Notes: a model not told the origin generated them from the letters alone. A stretch of 64,000 nt of DNA from Vaginimicrobium propionicum (GCF_900155645.1 NZ_LT706985.1:1660051-1724050), one strand, 5' to 3'; shown: positions 10,365 to 20,462, counted from the stretch's first letter. Numbers and translations: made by a program.

Positions 10365-11444
10365 TTAGCGCTCAATTTGGCCGCGAATGAATTGCTCCAC
10401 AGATTCGCGAGCATCCTCATCGTGGCGCTGCTCCATTGGGGACTTCATGAAATACGAAGACGGAGACAGCAGGTTGCCAGCGATATGACGATCCAAGCCA
10501 ATCTTGGCGGCGCGGATGGCGTCAATGACAACACCGGCAGAGTTCGGGGAGTCCCAAACCTCCAGTTTGTATTCCAGCGAAACCGGAATGTCGCCGAAGT
10601 TACGGCCCTCTAAACGGACGAATGCCCACTTACGGTCGTCCAACCATTGCACGTAGTCAGACGGTCCGACGTGAATATCGCGGGGATCTAGATGCTGGGC
10701 GATATTTGAGGTAACAGCTTGAGTCTTGGAAATCTTCTTAGACTTTAACCGTGAGCGCTCCAGCATGTTCTTGAAGTCCATGTTGCCGCCAACATTTAGC
10801 TGATAGGTGCGGTCAAGGTGAATGCCACGCTCCTCAAACAGCCTAGCCAGAACACGGTGGGTGATGGTTGCGCCAATCTGGCTCTTGATGTCGTCGCCAA
10901 TGATCGGCAAGCCAGCATCAGCGAATTTCTTTGCCCATTCAGGGTCAGAAGCGATGAATACCGGCAGACAGTTCACATAGGCGCAGCCCGCGTCAATGGC
11001 GCACTGGGCATAGAATTTATCGGCTTGCTCCGAGCCAACCGGCAGGTAGGTGACGACCACATCTACTTTGGCGTCTTTCAATGCCTGGACGACATCAACC
11101 GGCTCTTCCGTTGACTCTTCGATAGTCTCGCGATAGTACTGGCCGAGGCCGTCAAGAGTGTGGCCACGCTGAACGGTTACGCCAGTCTTGGCAACATCAG
11201 CAATCTTAATTGTGTTGTTCTCGGACGCATTAATGGCGTCGGCAAGATCTAGACCGACTTTCTTGGCGTCAACGTCAAAAGCAGCAACAAATTCAATGTC
11301 GCTAATGTGGTAATCACCAAATTGCACATGCATTAGCCCTGGAACTGTGTCTTCAGGCTTGGCATCGTGATAGTAGGTCACGCCTTGGACTAGGGATGAC
11401 GAACAATTCCCTACGCCGACAATGGCGACGCGAATCGAACCCAT
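10365..11444 (-). CDS. ino1: Inositol-1-phosphate synthase (myo-inositol-3-phosphate synthase)
   Basis: Converts glucose 6-phosphate to inositol phosphate using NAD; in actinobacteria this feeds phosphatidylinositol and mycothiol. The 359 residues open with the Rossmann motif [18 protein letters not shown] and contain [35 protein letters not shown] and [13 protein letters not shown], all characteristic of the short prokaryotic form. AGGAGAG lies 8 bases before the ATG at 11444. It is monocistronic, divergent from clpB, and ends at the shared terminator. Confidence 0.95.
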   Translation of the reverse strand: MGSIRVAIVGVGNCSSSLVQGVTYYHDAKPEDTVPGLMHVQFGDYHISDIEFVAAFDVDAKKVGLDLADAINASENNTIKIADVAKTGVTVQRGHTLDGLGQYYRETIEESTEEPVDVVQALKDAKVDVVVTYLPVGSEQADKFYAQCAIDAGCAYVNCLPVFIASDPEWAKKFADAGLPIIGDDIKSQIGATITHRVLARLFEERGIHLDRTYQLNVGGNMDFKNMLERSRLKSKKISKTQAVTSNIAQHLDPRDIHVGPSDYVQWLDDRKWAFVRLEGRNFGDIPVSLEYKLEVWDSPNSAGVVIDAIRAAKIGLDRHIAGNLLSPSSYFMKSPMEQRHDEDARESVEQFIRGQIER

Positions 11445-11665
11445 AGGTTTACTCTCCTGTATTTGCCTTACTCAACTCATCGTCAATATGTTAACGCCCG
11501 AGCTGATTTATAACTGCGAGTCTAAACCAGGCGGTGCAGAAGATGAAACGCGGCTTGATTCGCGGTTGCTTAAAATCAGGGACAAAGTCAGGGGAAAGTT
11601 AGCGAAAGATTATAAAACGAGCTGATTAATGGACGAAAGAAACGGGAATAACTCAGGCCTCGCAT

Positions 11666-11690
11666 AAGTTGAGTGAAGTAGACTCAACTT
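11666..11690. promoter_or_regulatory. HAIR element (HspR operator) before clpB
   Basis: AAGTTGAGT (11666-11674), a 7-base spacer and ACTCAACTT (11682-11690) form a perfect 9-base dyad matching the HspR-associated inverted repeat (CTTGAGT-N7-ACTCAAG) except at the outer base pair of the core. It lies 26 bases before the clpB start, consistent with heat-shock control by an HspR repressor encoded elsewhere. Confidence 0.88.
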
Positions 11691-11715
11691 TTGAAAATAG
11701 ATTTGTGAGGCAGTT

Positions 11716-14286
11716 ATGGATACCGAAAAATTAACTTCTTTGGCGCGAGACGGCGTCTCGGCAGGGGTTCGGCTTGCTCTCACGGGTGGCAACCCGCAGG
11801 CTGAGCCGGTGCATTTACTGCACGCCCTGTTGTTGACACCAAATAGTGCTGCTCGCTCATTGCTTGGAGCGGTCGCTGTCGACGCTGACCAGATTGACCA
11901 GCAAGCTGAGGCAGCCATCCGGTCGTTGCCGTCCAGTTCAGGATCGTCAGTGACGCAACCGCAATTGTCGGGAGCTTTCGCCAGGGTACTAGCGGACGCT
12001 GAAACCCGCGCTCAAAAAATGGGTGACCAATACGTTGCCACCGAGCATTTAATAATCTCTCTTGCGGCAGTGAGCTCGCAGGCTCAACAGATTCTAGTGC
12101 GTGCCGGAGCTAGCGCCACCAAGCTAGAGACAGCCTTTAGTCAGGCTCGCGGCGACAAACGAGTGACTAACCCTGAGGCTGAAGGCGGCGAATCTGCCCT
12201 AGATAAATACTCAGTGGATCTGACGAAAGCGGCTGCTGAGGGCAAACTCGACCCGGTTATTGGCCGAGATTCCGAGATTCGACGTGTAGTGCAGGTGCTT
12301 AGCCGGCGCACCAAAAATAATCCGGTACTTATTGGTGAGCCTGGTGTTGGTAAAACCGCTGTTGTTGAGGGGCTAGCGCAACGCGTTGTCGCCGGTGACG
12401 TGCCGGATTCTTTGAAAGGGCGGCGCGTTGTTTCCCTTGACCTAGCGTCAATGGTGGCTGGGGCGAAATATCGTGGCGAATTTGAGGAAAGACTCAAGGC
12501 CGTCCTTAATGAGATTAAAGAAGCTGAAGGCCAAATCATCACCTTTATCGACGAGCTGCACACCGTTGTTGGTGCGGGCGCCTCAGAAGGGGCGATGGAT
12601 GCGTCCAATATGCTTAAACCAATGTTGGCGCGTGGTGAATTGCGGATGATTGGCGCCACCACTTTGGACGAATACCGTGAGCGGATCGAAAAAGATCCAG
12701 CACTTGAGCGACGCTTCCAGCAGGTCTATGTTGGCGAGCCATCAGTCGAGGACACGGTGGCAATTCTGCGTGGCATTCGAGAACGCTACGAAGCCCATCA
12801 CAAGGTACGGATTACCGATGCTGCACTGGTGGCGGCCGCACAGCTATCGAATCGTTACATCACCAACCGGCAATTACCTGACAAGGCGATTGACCTAATT
12901 GATGAGGCAGCCTCCAGGTTGCGCATGGAAATCGATTCGTCGCCGATAGAGATTGACGAATTGCGTCGCTCAGTTGACCGGTTGACGATGGAGCAGTTCG
13001 CGCTGTCCAAAGAAGAGGATGCCGCCTCCAAAGAACGCCTTAGCACCTTGAATCAAGAGCTGGCAGATGAGAAAGAAAAGTTACGCACCCTAGAGGCGCA
13101 GTGGCAAGAAGAAAAACGCGGGCTTAACCGTGTTGGCGAGTTAAAGACTGAGATAGACGCGCTACGAACCGATGCCGAACGTTACCAGCGGGAAGGCAAC
13201 CTGGAGAAAAGTTCTCAACTACTCTATGGCGAGATTCCCGCGCTAGAACGCGAAATGGCTGAGGCCTCGGCCGCGGAATCAGCTTCCATGGTCTCTGAAG
13301 AAGTCAATTCCGCTGACATTGCTGAGGTGGTTAGTTCTTGGACGGGTATTCCCGTTGGGAAAATGCTGGAAGGTGAATCCGAAAAACTCTTAGAGATGGA
13401 AGACCGGATCGGCAAACGCTTGATTGGTCAACAGGACGCCGTCAAGGCCGTGTCGGACGCGGTGCGCCGCTCGCGCGCCGGAATATCTGACCCTAACCGG
13501 CCGATAGGTTCATTCCTTTTCCTAGGACCGACTGGCGTCGGTAAAACCGAGTTAGCTAAATCCTTGGCGGATTTCCTCTTCGACGACGAGACCGCGATGG
13601 TTCGCATCGACATGAGTGAATATATGGAGAAATACAGTGTTTCTAGGCTCGTCGGTGCGCCTCCCGGCTACGTCGGATATGAGGAAGGCGGGCAGTTAAC
13701 TGAGGCAGTGCGCCGCCGTCCTTATTCGGTGATTCTGCTGGACGAAGTCGAGAAAGCCCACCCCGATGTATTCAACATCTTGCTGCAAGTACTCGATGAT
13801 GGACGTCTGACTGACGGGCAGGGTCGTACTGTCGATTTTAGAAACACCATTTTGATTATGACTTCTAACTTGGGCAGTCAATTCTTAGCCGATCAAACCC
13901 TTGATGACAAGGAAAAAAACGAGTCGGTTATGGGTGTGGTACGGCAGAAGTTCCGTCCAGAGTTCCTAAACCGGTTAGACGAAATCGTGATGTTTACTCC
14001 GCTTAGCCGTGAGGATCTGAAGAAGATTGTCGATATCAACCTGGAGCGGTTGAATCATCGCCTAGCATCTCGGCGTATAGAGGTGACTCTTAGCGATGAT
14101 GCCTTGGCGTGGTTGGCCAACACTGGTTATGACCCGGTTTACGGGGCACGTCCACTGCGTCGCCTGATTCAATCCAGTATCGAAGATCTGCTAGCCAAAC
14201 GACTGCTTTCCGGCGGCATCCCTGATGGTGCCACCGTCCACATGGGGGTCAAAGACGCTGGTCTAGCGATTGAGTCGATCAACTAA
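11716..14286 (+). CDS. clpB: ATP-dependent disaggregase ClpB
   Basis: Hsp104/ClpB AAA+ chaperone that extracts proteins from aggregates together with DnaK. The 856 residues show the N-terminal Clp repeat domain, first Walker [14 protein letters not shown], the long middle coiled coil ([20 protein letters not shown] onward), second Walker [14 protein letters not shown], the pore loop GYVGYEEGG and the C-terminal D2 domain. The coiled-coil middle domain and the absence of a ClpC-type tail distinguish it from ClpC/ClpA. It is controlled by the HAIR element directly upstream, and the AGG before the ATG at 11716 is a reasonable ribosome-binding site. Confidence 0.96.
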   Translation: MDTEKLTSLARDGVSAGVRLALTGGNPQAEPVHLLHALLLTPNSAARSLLGAVAVDADQIDQQAEAAIRSLPSSSGSSVTQPQLSGAFARVLADAETRAQKMGDQYVATEHLIISLAAVSSQAQQILVRAGASATKLETAFSQARGDKRVTNPEAEGGESALDKYSVDLTKAAAEGKLDPVIGRDSEIRRVVQVLSRRTKNNPVLIGEPGVGKTAVVEGLAQRVVAGDVPDSLKGRRVVSLDLASMVAGAKYRGEFEERLKAVLNEIKEAEGQIITFIDELHTVVGAGASEGAMDASNMLKPMLARGELRMIGATTLDEYRERIEKDPALERRFQQVYVGEPSVEDTVAILRGIRERYEAHHKVRITDAALVAAAQLSNRYITNRQLPDKAIDLIDEAASRLRMEIDSSPIEIDELRRSVDRLTMEQFALSKEEDAASKERLSTLNQELADEKEKLRTLEAQWQEEKRGLNRVGELKTEIDALRTDAERYQREGNLEKSSQLLYGEIPALEREMAEASAAESASMVSEEVNSADIAEVVSSWTGIPVGKMLEGESEKLLEMEDRIGKRLIGQQDAVKAVSDAVRRSRAGISDPNRPIGSFLFLGPTGVGKTELAKSLADFLFDDETAMVRIDMSEYMEKYSVSRLVGAPPGYVGYEEGGQLTEAVRRRPYSVILLDEVEKAHPDVFNILLQVLDDGRLTDGQGRTVDFRNTILIMTSNLGSQFLADQTLDDKEKNESVMGVVRQKFRPEFLNRLDEIVMFTPLSREDLKKIVDINLERLNHRLASRRIEVTLSDDALAWLANTGYDPVYGARPLRRLIQSSIEDLLAKRLLSGGIPDGATVHMGVKDAGLAIESIN

Positions 14287-14290
14287 ACTG

Positions 14291-14327
14291 TGGCCGGCTA
14301 TGGTGGCTAAACTGCCAAAGCCGGCCA
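14291..14327 (+). terminator. GC-rich hairpin after clpB
   Basis: TGGCCGGCT (14291-14299) pairs with AGCCGGCCA (14319-14327) around a 19-base loop. It starts 5 bases after the clpB stop. No U-tract follows, so it may be an imperfect terminator. Confidence 0.5.
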
Positions 14328-14370
14328 TTACCTGACTTGGTAGACAGTCCCTACGGCTAGGGTAGAGAGC

Positions 14371-15189
14371 GTGGCTACGACATCCAGACAGCAGGCGAAA
14401 ATTGAATTCGTCAGCGAAGAAGGTGGTGTTGTAGTCGAAATAGACGGCGTGGGACAGTCCTATATCAACCTTGAAAACCCAACTTTTTTGGCTTTCGACT
14501 ACCTGGAACGAATAGCCGATTTCTTAGACGCAATCGATGAACCAGGCTGGCGCTACCGTACTATCCACGTTGGGGGTGCCGGGATGTCATTAGCCCGCTA
14601 TCAAGCTGCTACCCGTCCAACCTCGCCGCAGATAGTGCTAGAACCTAATGAACAATTAACTGCTCTAGTGCGCGAAAAATTGCCGCTACCGCCCAGATCG
14701 GGAATAAAAGTGCGCGCCCAGGATGGCCGCAGTGGGCTGTCCGCAATGCGCGACGATTTCGCCAAAGCTATCGTGATTGACGCTTTCGCAGGCGCTAGCG
14801 TCCCAAAAGAGCTAGCCACTGTGGAGTTTTACACTATCTGTCGGCGCGTTTGTCTACCCGATGGCGTGGTGCTGGTTAATCTCATTGATCAGCGGCCATT
14901 CAACTGGGCGAGACGAACCATTGCTGCCATTGCCAAAGTTTTCAGTGAAGTTGCGGTGGTAGCGGAAACCAGAATCCTAAATCAACCAAGATTCGGCAAT
15001 CTAGTGGTGGCGGCCAGTAACGTCGAGCTGCCGATAGCTGAGGTTAATAGAATGTCTCGACGTGCCATCTTCCCGCACCGGGTTATAACGAATGTTGAGC
15101 ATTTCATTGCTGGAGCAAAACCTTTCTATGATGCTGACTCCGAGGACTCGCCAGTTGGCAGTGCCGCCGGTGCTCTGAGATTCACCTAG
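14371..15189 (+). CDS. Spermidine synthase-like SAM-fold protein
   Basis: Cytoplasmic protein of 272 residues with the class I methyltransferase/spermidine synthase fold: TIHVGGAGMSLARYQ for the glycine-rich loop, PQIVLEPNEQLTAL for the acidic loop, and AIVIDAFAGASVPKELATVEF for the active-site aspartate region. Such single-domain homologues are common in actinobacteria, often annotated as spermidine synthase, but polyamine activity is unproven for many. The GTG start at 14371 begins directly after a GGTAGAGAG run. It lies upstream of the sortase-like gene in the same direction. Function beyond the fold is not assigned. Confidence 0.75.
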   Translation: MATTSRQQAKIEFVSEEGGVVVEIDGVGQSYINLENPTFLAFDYLERIADFLDAIDEPGWRYRTIHVGGAGMSLARYQAATRPTSPQIVLEPNEQLTALVREKLPLPPRSGIKVRAQDGRSGLSAMRDDFAKAIVIDAFAGASVPKELATVEFYTICRRVCLPDGVVLVNLIDQRPFNWARRTIAAIAKVFSEVAVVAETRILNQPRFGNLVVAASNVELPIAEVNRMSRRAIFPHRVITNVEHFIAGAKPFYDADSEDSPVGSAAGALRFT

Positions 15190-15234
15190 CTAATTAATGG
15201 CTAAGCTCATAAGGCCAGCGGTTAGACTAGGCGG

Positions 15235-15840
15235 GTGAGTCAAAAGCAGCGGTCATGGGGGCTGGCTATCGCCTGGATAGCGTTAGTTGTTATCGTCCTA
15301 GGCGCGGCTGGATTCGCCTTTTGGCAATTGGTGGGCACTAACCAACTAGCTGCTAACCGTAGCGCCAAAGCTGTGCGAGAATTTCATGGCTCGTGCAGCC
15401 AGGGGAGCCAAACTGATGTGATTGGCTTGTTGACTCTGCCCGGTAAGGACGCTGTTCCCGTCCTTAATGGTGTAGCCAAAAAGCAATTAGAAACAGGGGT
15501 CGGCTGGTATCCAAATAGCGCCAAACCCGGTGAAAACGGCAACCTGGCCATAGCTGGGTATCGGCTAACTAACGGTCAACCGTTCCACGATTTGCTGGAC
15601 TTGGCCGAGGGTGACCAAATCACTCTAGCCACCTGCGCATCAACGTACACCTATGAGGTTGAGGTTGCGCCAGCAGAATTGAGTGTCGATGTTAGCGACG
15701 ATTGGGTCTTAGATGCGGTGCCTGGCGATTCTGGAAAAGTCGCTAACGCGAAAATGCTAACCCTAACCACCAGCCAAGATCTGCTACCCACCAGGGATCG
15801 GTCAGTAGCATTCGCTAAATTCGTTGCTGAAAGTGATTGA
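15235..15840 (+). CDS. Class E sortase-fold protein lacking catalytic His and Cys (sortase pseudoenzyme)
   Basis: Membrane-anchored protein of 201 residues: an N-terminal transmembrane helix at about 10-33 and an extracytoplasmic domain with the sortase beta-barrel pattern. In class E sortases the conserved segments read IAGHR and TLTTC; here they read LAIAGYR (Tyr109 for His) and MLTLTTS (Ser180 for Cys). The arginine region TRDRS (187/189) remains. The flanking family pattern GWYPNSAKPGENGNLAIAGYR-type and EGDQI is otherwise intact, with no frameshift or stop. Transpeptidation by the normal mechanism is therefore not expected. The start is GTG at 15235; pyrE follows 37 bases after its stop. 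A scaffold or regulatory role is possible. Confidence 0.78.
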   Translation: MSQKQRSWGLAIAWIALVVIVLGAAGFAFWQLVGTNQLAANRSAKAVREFHGSCSQGSQTDVIGLLTLPGKDAVPVLNGVAKKQLETGVGWYPNSAKPGENGNLAIAGYRLTNGQPFHDLLDLAEGDQITLATCASTYTYEVEVAPAELSVDVSDDWVLDAVPGDSGKVANAKMLTLTTSQDLLPTRDRSVAFAKFVAESD

Positions 15841-15877
15841 GCTGGCATCACCTATCCAACACCATTACGCTTTTGCT

Positions 15878-16420
15878 ATGGACAACAGCCGAGAAACCCT
15901 ATTGTCAGCGATAAACACTAAAGCCATTATTCGCGGCAAATTCACCCTAGCCAGCGGACGCGAAGCCGACTATTACGTCGATATGCGACGGGTGACCCTA
16001 GACGGTGAAGCTGGCCCGCTAGTTGGCAAGGTGATGCTTGATTTAGTGTCTGACTTGGACTTTGACGCAGTGGGCGGGCTGACGATGGGCGCTGATCCGG
16101 TGGCGTTCTCGGTGATGCTGGCCGCTCATGCCACCGGACGCCACCTGGACGCATTCGTGGTACGCAAAGAAGCGAAATCGCATGGCACTCAACGACGTAT
16201 TGAAGGCCCAGACGTTGCTGGACGCAAAGTCTTAGTGGTTGAGGACACCTCAACCACGGGTGGTTCTGCGTTAACCGCCGTCGAAGCTTTGCGTCAGGCC
16301 GGTGCGGAGCCAGTGGCAGTAGCTGTTGTCGTAGATCGAGACACTGGCGCTAGCCAACGCATTAGAGAGGCTGGTCTGGACTACCGCTATGCTTTTGGTT
16401 TGGATGAACTGGCCATCTAA
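15878..16420 (+). CDS. pyrE: Orotate phosphoribosyltransferase
   Basis: Makes orotidine monophosphate from orotate and PRPP in pyrimidine synthesis; cytoplasmic. The 180 residues show FTLASGREADYYVDMR, GGLTMGADPVAF, the flexible catalytic loop VRKEAKSHGTQRRIEG and the PRPP motif VLVVEDTSTTGGSAL. The ATG at 15878 (MDNSRETLLSAI) gives the normal length; a longer frame upstream overlaps the preceding gene and is unlikely. It may be cotranscribed with the sortase-like gene. Confidence 0.95.
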   Translation: MDNSRETLLSAINTKAIIRGKFTLASGREADYYVDMRRVTLDGEAGPLVGKVMLDLVSDLDFDAVGGLTMGADPVAFSVMLAAHATGRHLDAFVVRKEAKSHGTQRRIEGPDVAGRKVLVVEDTSTTGGSALTAVEALRQAGAEPVAVAVVVDRDTGASQRIREAGLDYRYAFGLDELAI

Positions 16421-16483
16421 ATAATTATTTTTAACGGTATTAGCGCTAGCTAATGCCGGATTATGGAGAAGCGGAGAGCTGGA

Positions 16484-17254
16484 ATGGGTGCACTGATTAT
16501 CGCCCTCATCGTGATCGTCGCCGTCGTGGTGTTAATCGGGGCTTGGGCTATTGGCGTTTACAACCAATTGGTGAAATTACGCAATAAAGTGCAAGAGTCC
16601 TGGCGTCAGATTGATGTGGAATTAAACCGTCGATATGAATTGATCCCTAACCTCGTCGAAACCGTTAAAGGCTATGCCAGCCACGAGACGAAAACTTTAG
16701 AGAATGTTATTCGGCTACGTAATCAAGCCTATGGTGCCGCGTCTCAAGGCGCGGGGGCGCCGTCCCAAGGGCGCATCGAGGCTGAAACAGGGCTTACCCA
16801 AGCGCTGCACCAAATAGTCGCTACCGCAGAGGCCTATCCTGAGTTGAAAGCCGACGCAGGCTTTAGGCAATTAGCCAGTGAGCTATCCGCTACTGAGGAT
16901 CGGATTGCCAATGGGCGACGCTACTACAACGCTGTGGTAGGTAGCTATAACACTAAAATTCAGTCTTTCCCTCAAAGTTTCATCGCGTCGATGGGTGGGT
17001 TTAGCCCGGCAGGCTATTTCGCCACCTCAACCCCCCAGGCGCGCCAAGCCCCAACCGTCGATTTTGGTAACCGTTCCGTCCAAGATCATGTCGTCACGGA
17101 CGGGGATAGCGATGCTGGCCAGCTACCTAGGTACAATGAGGGCGAACTGCGGCAACCAGGTCTTAACCAGCCGCTTACACAAGCTGACCCGTACCCTAAT
17201 ACCTACCGTCAGCCAGATAATCTCGATCAAAATCCGCCAACGGGTGGCCAGTAA
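16484..17254 (+). CDS. lemA: LemA family membrane protein
   Basis: LemA proteins are single-pass membrane proteins of unclear function with a helical domain. The 256 residues start with a hydrophobic segment (LIIALIVIVAVVVLIGAWAI, residues 4-23), then the family signature YNQLVKLRNKVQESW and LNRRYELIPNLVETVKGYA. The C-terminal 80 residues are low-complexity, rich in P, Q and N. The start at 16484 follows GGAGAG by 5 bases; an in-frame ATG at 16463 is the alternative. It is followed 4 bases later by the methyltransferase gene, so the two form an operon. Confidence 0.9.
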   Translation: MGALIIALIVIVAVVVLIGAWAIGVYNQLVKLRNKVQESWRQIDVELNRRYELIPNLVETVKGYASHETKTLENVIRLRNQAYGAASQGAGAPSQGRIEAETGLTQALHQIVATAEAYPELKADAGFRQLASELSATEDRIANGRRYYNAVVGSYNTKIQSFPQSFIASMGGFSPAGYFATSTPQARQAPTVDFGNRSVQDHVVTDGDSDAGQLPRYNEGELRQPGLNQPLTQADPYPNTYRQPDNLDQNPPTGGQ

Positions 17255-17258
17255 TTAA

Positions 17259-17912
17259 ATGGCTGAATTCGAAGATCCAACAGCACCAAAAGTGGGGGTA
17301 GGGCCACACCCTAAACCTTGGCCTAGTGACGATCGCTTAGACCCCGAGCTGCTAGCTAACGGCGATACCCGAAATGTAGTTGACTGCTATCGGTATTGGA
17401 AGATGGATGCCATCGTCGCCGATCTAGACGCGCGTCGTCAGTTGTGGGCGCCAGCTTGTCTACATGTTGCTATCCAAAATTGGACGCACGATTTTAATAT
17501 TGGCTCGATGGTGCGCACTGCGAATGCCTTCAGTGCGTCCGGTGTGCATGTGGTTGGACGGCGCCGCTGGAATCGACGCGGAGCCATGGTCACTGACCGT
17601 TACCTGCACGTCTATCACCAACCCGACGAAGCTGCGTTAGTAGCTTTCTGTCGCGAAAACGATCTGACAATGATTGGGGTAGACAACCTTCCTGGCAGTG
17701 TTTCCTTAGAGACAACTGAACTGCCGGCACGCTGTATGCTCGTTTTTGGTTCTGAAGGGCCAGGGCTAACCGACGCTATGGTGGCAAATTGTGAAAAACT
17801 GGTAGCCATAACGCAGTACGGCTCCACACGTTCATTGAATGCGGGAGCTGCGGCAGCTATTGCGCTACACACCTGGTCCATAGCACACCAGCGTGGGCTA
17901 GGCGCACAGTGA
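17259..17912 (+). CDS. SpoU/TrmH-family RNA 2'-O-methyltransferase
   Basis: Trefoil-knot SAM methyltransferase acting on tRNA or rRNA ribose. The 217 residues contain the three SpoU motifs: NWTHDFNIGSMVRTANAF, MLVFGSEGPGLTD and YGSTRSLNAGAAAAIALH. The target base cannot be told from the sequence. It starts 4 bases after lemA and its stop codon is 12 bases before the chosen start of the next gene, with in-frame GTG/ATG codons closer, so coupling is likely. Confidence 0.9.
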   Translation: MAEFEDPTAPKVGVGPHPKPWPSDDRLDPELLANGDTRNVVDCYRYWKMDAIVADLDARRQLWAPACLHVAIQNWTHDFNIGSMVRTANAFSASGVHVVGRRRWNRRGAMVTDRYLHVYHQPDEAALVAFCRENDLTMIGVDNLPGSVSLETTELPARCMLVFGSEGPGLTDAMVANCEKLVAITQYGSTRSLNAGAAAAIALHTWSIAHQRGLGAQ

Positions 17913-17923
17913 TGGAGGCGGAA

Positions 17924-19084
17924 ATGAATTCAAACCACTTCGTTGCAGACGTGGAGGCGCGCACCCCAGCCGATCTAGTTGCTGCTGGCAGCCTTAAATG
18001 GACGGCCTTCCCCGGCGCATACGGGGCGTGGGTGGCTGAAATGGATTTCGGTTTAGCCCCGGCGGTGCGTTCTGCAGTCATGGACTATCTGTCCAAAGAG
18101 CAGACCGGCTATGCGCCGGTGTGGTTGCGGGAAGAGCTTAAAACCGCCACCGTCGAATGGTTAGCTGACCGCTTCGATTGGCAGGTGGCGCCTGAGCGCG
18201 TCCACTGGCTGCCGGATGTGTTAACTGGCTTGACCATGACGCTGTCCTATCTTGCACGCCCAGGCAAGGTCATTGTTCCCACGCCGTGCTACATGCCATT
18301 CGTTGATATTCCCGCCACTTGTGGGCGTGGCATTATTCAAGTGCCAATGATTCGTACCGAAACTGGCTGGGAATTTGATTTTGCTGCTCTCGATGAGGCT
18401 TTCACTGACGGCGGGGTGGTGTTGGTACTGTGTAACCCGCACAATCCGATTGGCAAGGTTGTGACCCCTGACGAAATGGCGGAAATAACTCGGATTGTTG
18501 ACCGTCACGATGGCCTAGTCTTTAGTGATGAAATTCATGCCCCGCTAGTTTTGGATGGCAAACACACCAGTTATGCTGCTACCTCGCCAGCCGCCGCAAA
18601 CCACACGGTGACCGCCGTCGCGGCGTCAAAATCTTTTAATATCGCCGGGCTGAAATGCGCGCAGCTAATCGTAACTAATGACGCCCAACAGCATTGGTTT
18701 GAAAGTCGTGGCCACGGGCTAGTTCATGAATCTTCGCCGGTTGGTATGGTGGCCACTTTGGCGGCCTATCGCGAGGGCAAGGAATGGCTAGGTCAGGTTG
18801 TCGATTATTTGCGTGGCAACCGCGACTTAGTAACTGAGCTAGTGGAATCAAAATTGCCGGGCGTAAAGATGATTCCTGCCGAAGCTACCTACTTGGCCTG
18901 GTTGGACGTGCGCGGATTGAACCTAGCTGACCCGCGTCAGCATTTCCTCGATCACGGCGTTGCATTAACGGACGGGCGTGAGTGTGGGGATGCGGGCAAA
19001 GGCCACATCAGGCTGTGCTTCGCTACGGCGCGTCCAGTATTGCGGGCAATTTTTGATCGCATGGCCGCTAGCCTAAAGAATTAG
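17924..19084 (+). CDS. MalY/PatB-type C-S lyase (cystathionine beta-lyase-like aminotransferase)
   Basis: PLP fold-type I enzyme; MalY/PatB members split cystathionine or related thioethers to homocysteine or thiols, pyruvate and ammonia. The 386 residues include WVAEMDFGLAP (the WVADMDF family motif), VLCNPHNPIGKV, FSDEIHAPLVL and the PLP-lysine SKSFNIAGLKCAQ. GGAGG lies 5 bases before the ATG at 17924, which is preferred to the GTG at 17909. Together with metB at 7700 it could complete trans-sulfuration towards methionine, though they are not in one operon. It is convergent with dnaB. Confidence 0.88.
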   Translation: MNSNHFVADVEARTPADLVAAGSLKWTAFPGAYGAWVAEMDFGLAPAVRSAVMDYLSKEQTGYAPVWLREELKTATVEWLADRFDWQVAPERVHWLPDVLTGLTMTLSYLARPGKVIVPTPCYMPFVDIPATCGRGIIQVPMIRTETGWEFDFAALDEAFTDGGVVLVLCNPHNPIGKVVTPDEMAEITRIVDRHDGLVFSDEIHAPLVLDGKHTSYAATSPAAANHTVTAVAASKSFNIAGLKCAQLIVTNDAQQHWFESRGHGLVHESSPVGMVATLAAYREGKEWLGQVVDYLRGNRDLVTELVESKLPGVKMIPAEATYLAWLDVRGLNLADPRQHFLDHGVALTDGRECGDAGKGHIRLCFATARPVLRAIFDRMAASLKN

Positions 19085-19087
19085 AGC

Positions 19088-19108
19088 CTGGGTAGGTGTT
19101 TTACCCAG
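19088..19108. terminator. Short hairpin between convergent malY-like gene and dnaB
   Basis: CTGGGTA (19088-19094) pairs with TACCCAG (19102-19108) over a 7-base loop containing a T run. It overlaps the dnaB stop. The stem is short, so this is a modest candidate for a shared terminator. Confidence 0.4.
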
Positions 19109-20462
19109 TCGATAGATTGGTGAATCGGCTGTAGTGTCCTTGGAAAACGGTGACTATCGTGCGGGTGGGGCCATTACGATTCTTGGCCACTATTAGGTCG
19201 GCTTCACCGGCACGCTTGGAGTCAGTCTCATAAAAGTCTGGGCGGTTAAGCAAGATGACGATGTCGGCGTCTTGTTCCAGGGAGCCAGATTCTCTTAAAT
19301 CAGCAAGCATTGGTTTCTTGTCTTGCCGCATCTCTGGGCTTCTATTCAACTGGCTTAATGCCACGATGGGGATGTCAAGCTCTTTGGCCAACAGTTTTAT
19401 TTGACGAGAAAACTCTGACACTTCAAGCTGCCTGGATTCTACGCGGCGTCCGGAAGTCATCAACTGCATATAGTCGACAATCATCAGCTTTAACTGGTGG
19501 TGTTGTTTTAGTCTCCTGGCTTTGGCGCGAATTTCCATCATGGTCAGGTTTGGAGAGTCGTCGATGAACAGTGGGGCAGTAGTGATATCTGTGACTTTAG
19601 ATTTCAGCCTGTCCCAATCATTTTCGGTCATGCCACCGTTTCGGATGTGATTAAGTTTCACCGTGCATTCAGCTGAGAGTAGACGCATGACAATCTCTGT
19701 CTTACTCATCTCCAAACTGAAGAAAGCCGTAGCTAAATTGTTTTTTATAGCGGCTTGACGAGCGAAGTCTAAAGCTAAGGTTGATTTGCCCATCGATGGC
19801 CTGGCAGCCACGATCACCATCTGGCCAGCGTGTAAACCGTTTGTTAAATCGTCTAAATCACTGAATCCGGTCTTGACTCCGGTCATATTCGACTTCGCGG
19901 CTTCGATTTCGTCGAAAGTCGATTGCAGCAATTCGCCGATCGGCACATAATCTTGGGCGCTGTTGCGTTCGGTGATGGAGTAAATAGTTTGTTGAGCCTC
20001 GTCAACAAGGTCATCAACCTCGCCGGTGCCGTCGTAACCTAGTTGAGAAATTTTTACGGACGCATCAACTAAGCGTCTAAGTACTGCCTTGTCTCGAACG
20101 ATTCGAGCATAGTATTCGGCGTTGGCGGCAACCGAGACTAAGCCGACTAAATCCGCAATATAGACGCGCCCACCGACTTTTTCGAGCTGTCCGCGCCGGT
20201 CAAGCTCGGCAGCTACCATCACGGCGTCCGCCGGCTCGCCACGTCCGAATAGGTCAAGTATTGCGTTGAAAATAAGCTCATGATTGGGCCGGTAGAAATC
20301 CTCGGCTTTTATTATCTCTAGGACGTCAGCGATGGCGTCCTTGGAAAGCAGCATGGCGCCCAATACATTTTGTTCAGCAGCGACATCTTGGGGAGGAGTG
20401 CGTGCCAGTGGATCTTCGGATCCTTCTGGATAAGACGTGTCTGGTGGTGGCTCGTCAAACAC
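19101..20462 (-). CDS. dnaB: Replicative DNA helicase DnaB
   Basis: Hexameric 5'-3' helicase of the replisome. The 453 residues have the N-terminal domain (PPQDVAAEQNVLGAMLLS), then the RecA-like domain with Walker A AARPSMGKSTLALDFARQ, ATAFFSLEMSKTEIVMR, Walker B LMIVDYMQLM and LSQLNRSPEMRQDKKP. There is no intein, which many actinobacterial dnaB genes carry at the Walker A or nearby sites. The start is GTG at 20462. The unusually DnaA-box-rich gap lies directly upstream. Confidence 0.95.
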   Translation of the reverse strand: MFDEPPPDTSYPEGSEDPLARTPPQDVAAEQNVLGAMLLSKDAIADVLEIIKAEDFYRPNHELIFNAILDLFGRGEPADAVMVAAELDRRGQLEKVGGRVYIADLVGLVSVAANAEYYARIVRDKAVLRRLVDASVKISQLGYDGTGEVDDLVDEAQQTIYSITERNSAQDYVPIGELLQSTFDEIEAAKSNMTGVKTGFSDLDDLTNGLHAGQMVIVAARPSMGKSTLALDFARQAAIKNNLATAFFSLEMSKTEIVMRLLSAECTVKLNHIRNGGMTENDWDRLKSKVTDITTAPLFIDDSPNLTMMEIRAKARRLKQHHQLKLMIVDYMQLMTSGRRVESRQLEVSEFSRQIKLLAKELDIPIVALSQLNRSPEMRQDKKPMLADLRESGSLEQDADIVILLNRPDFYETDSKRAGEADLIVAKNRNGPTRTIVTVFQGHYSRFTNLSTG

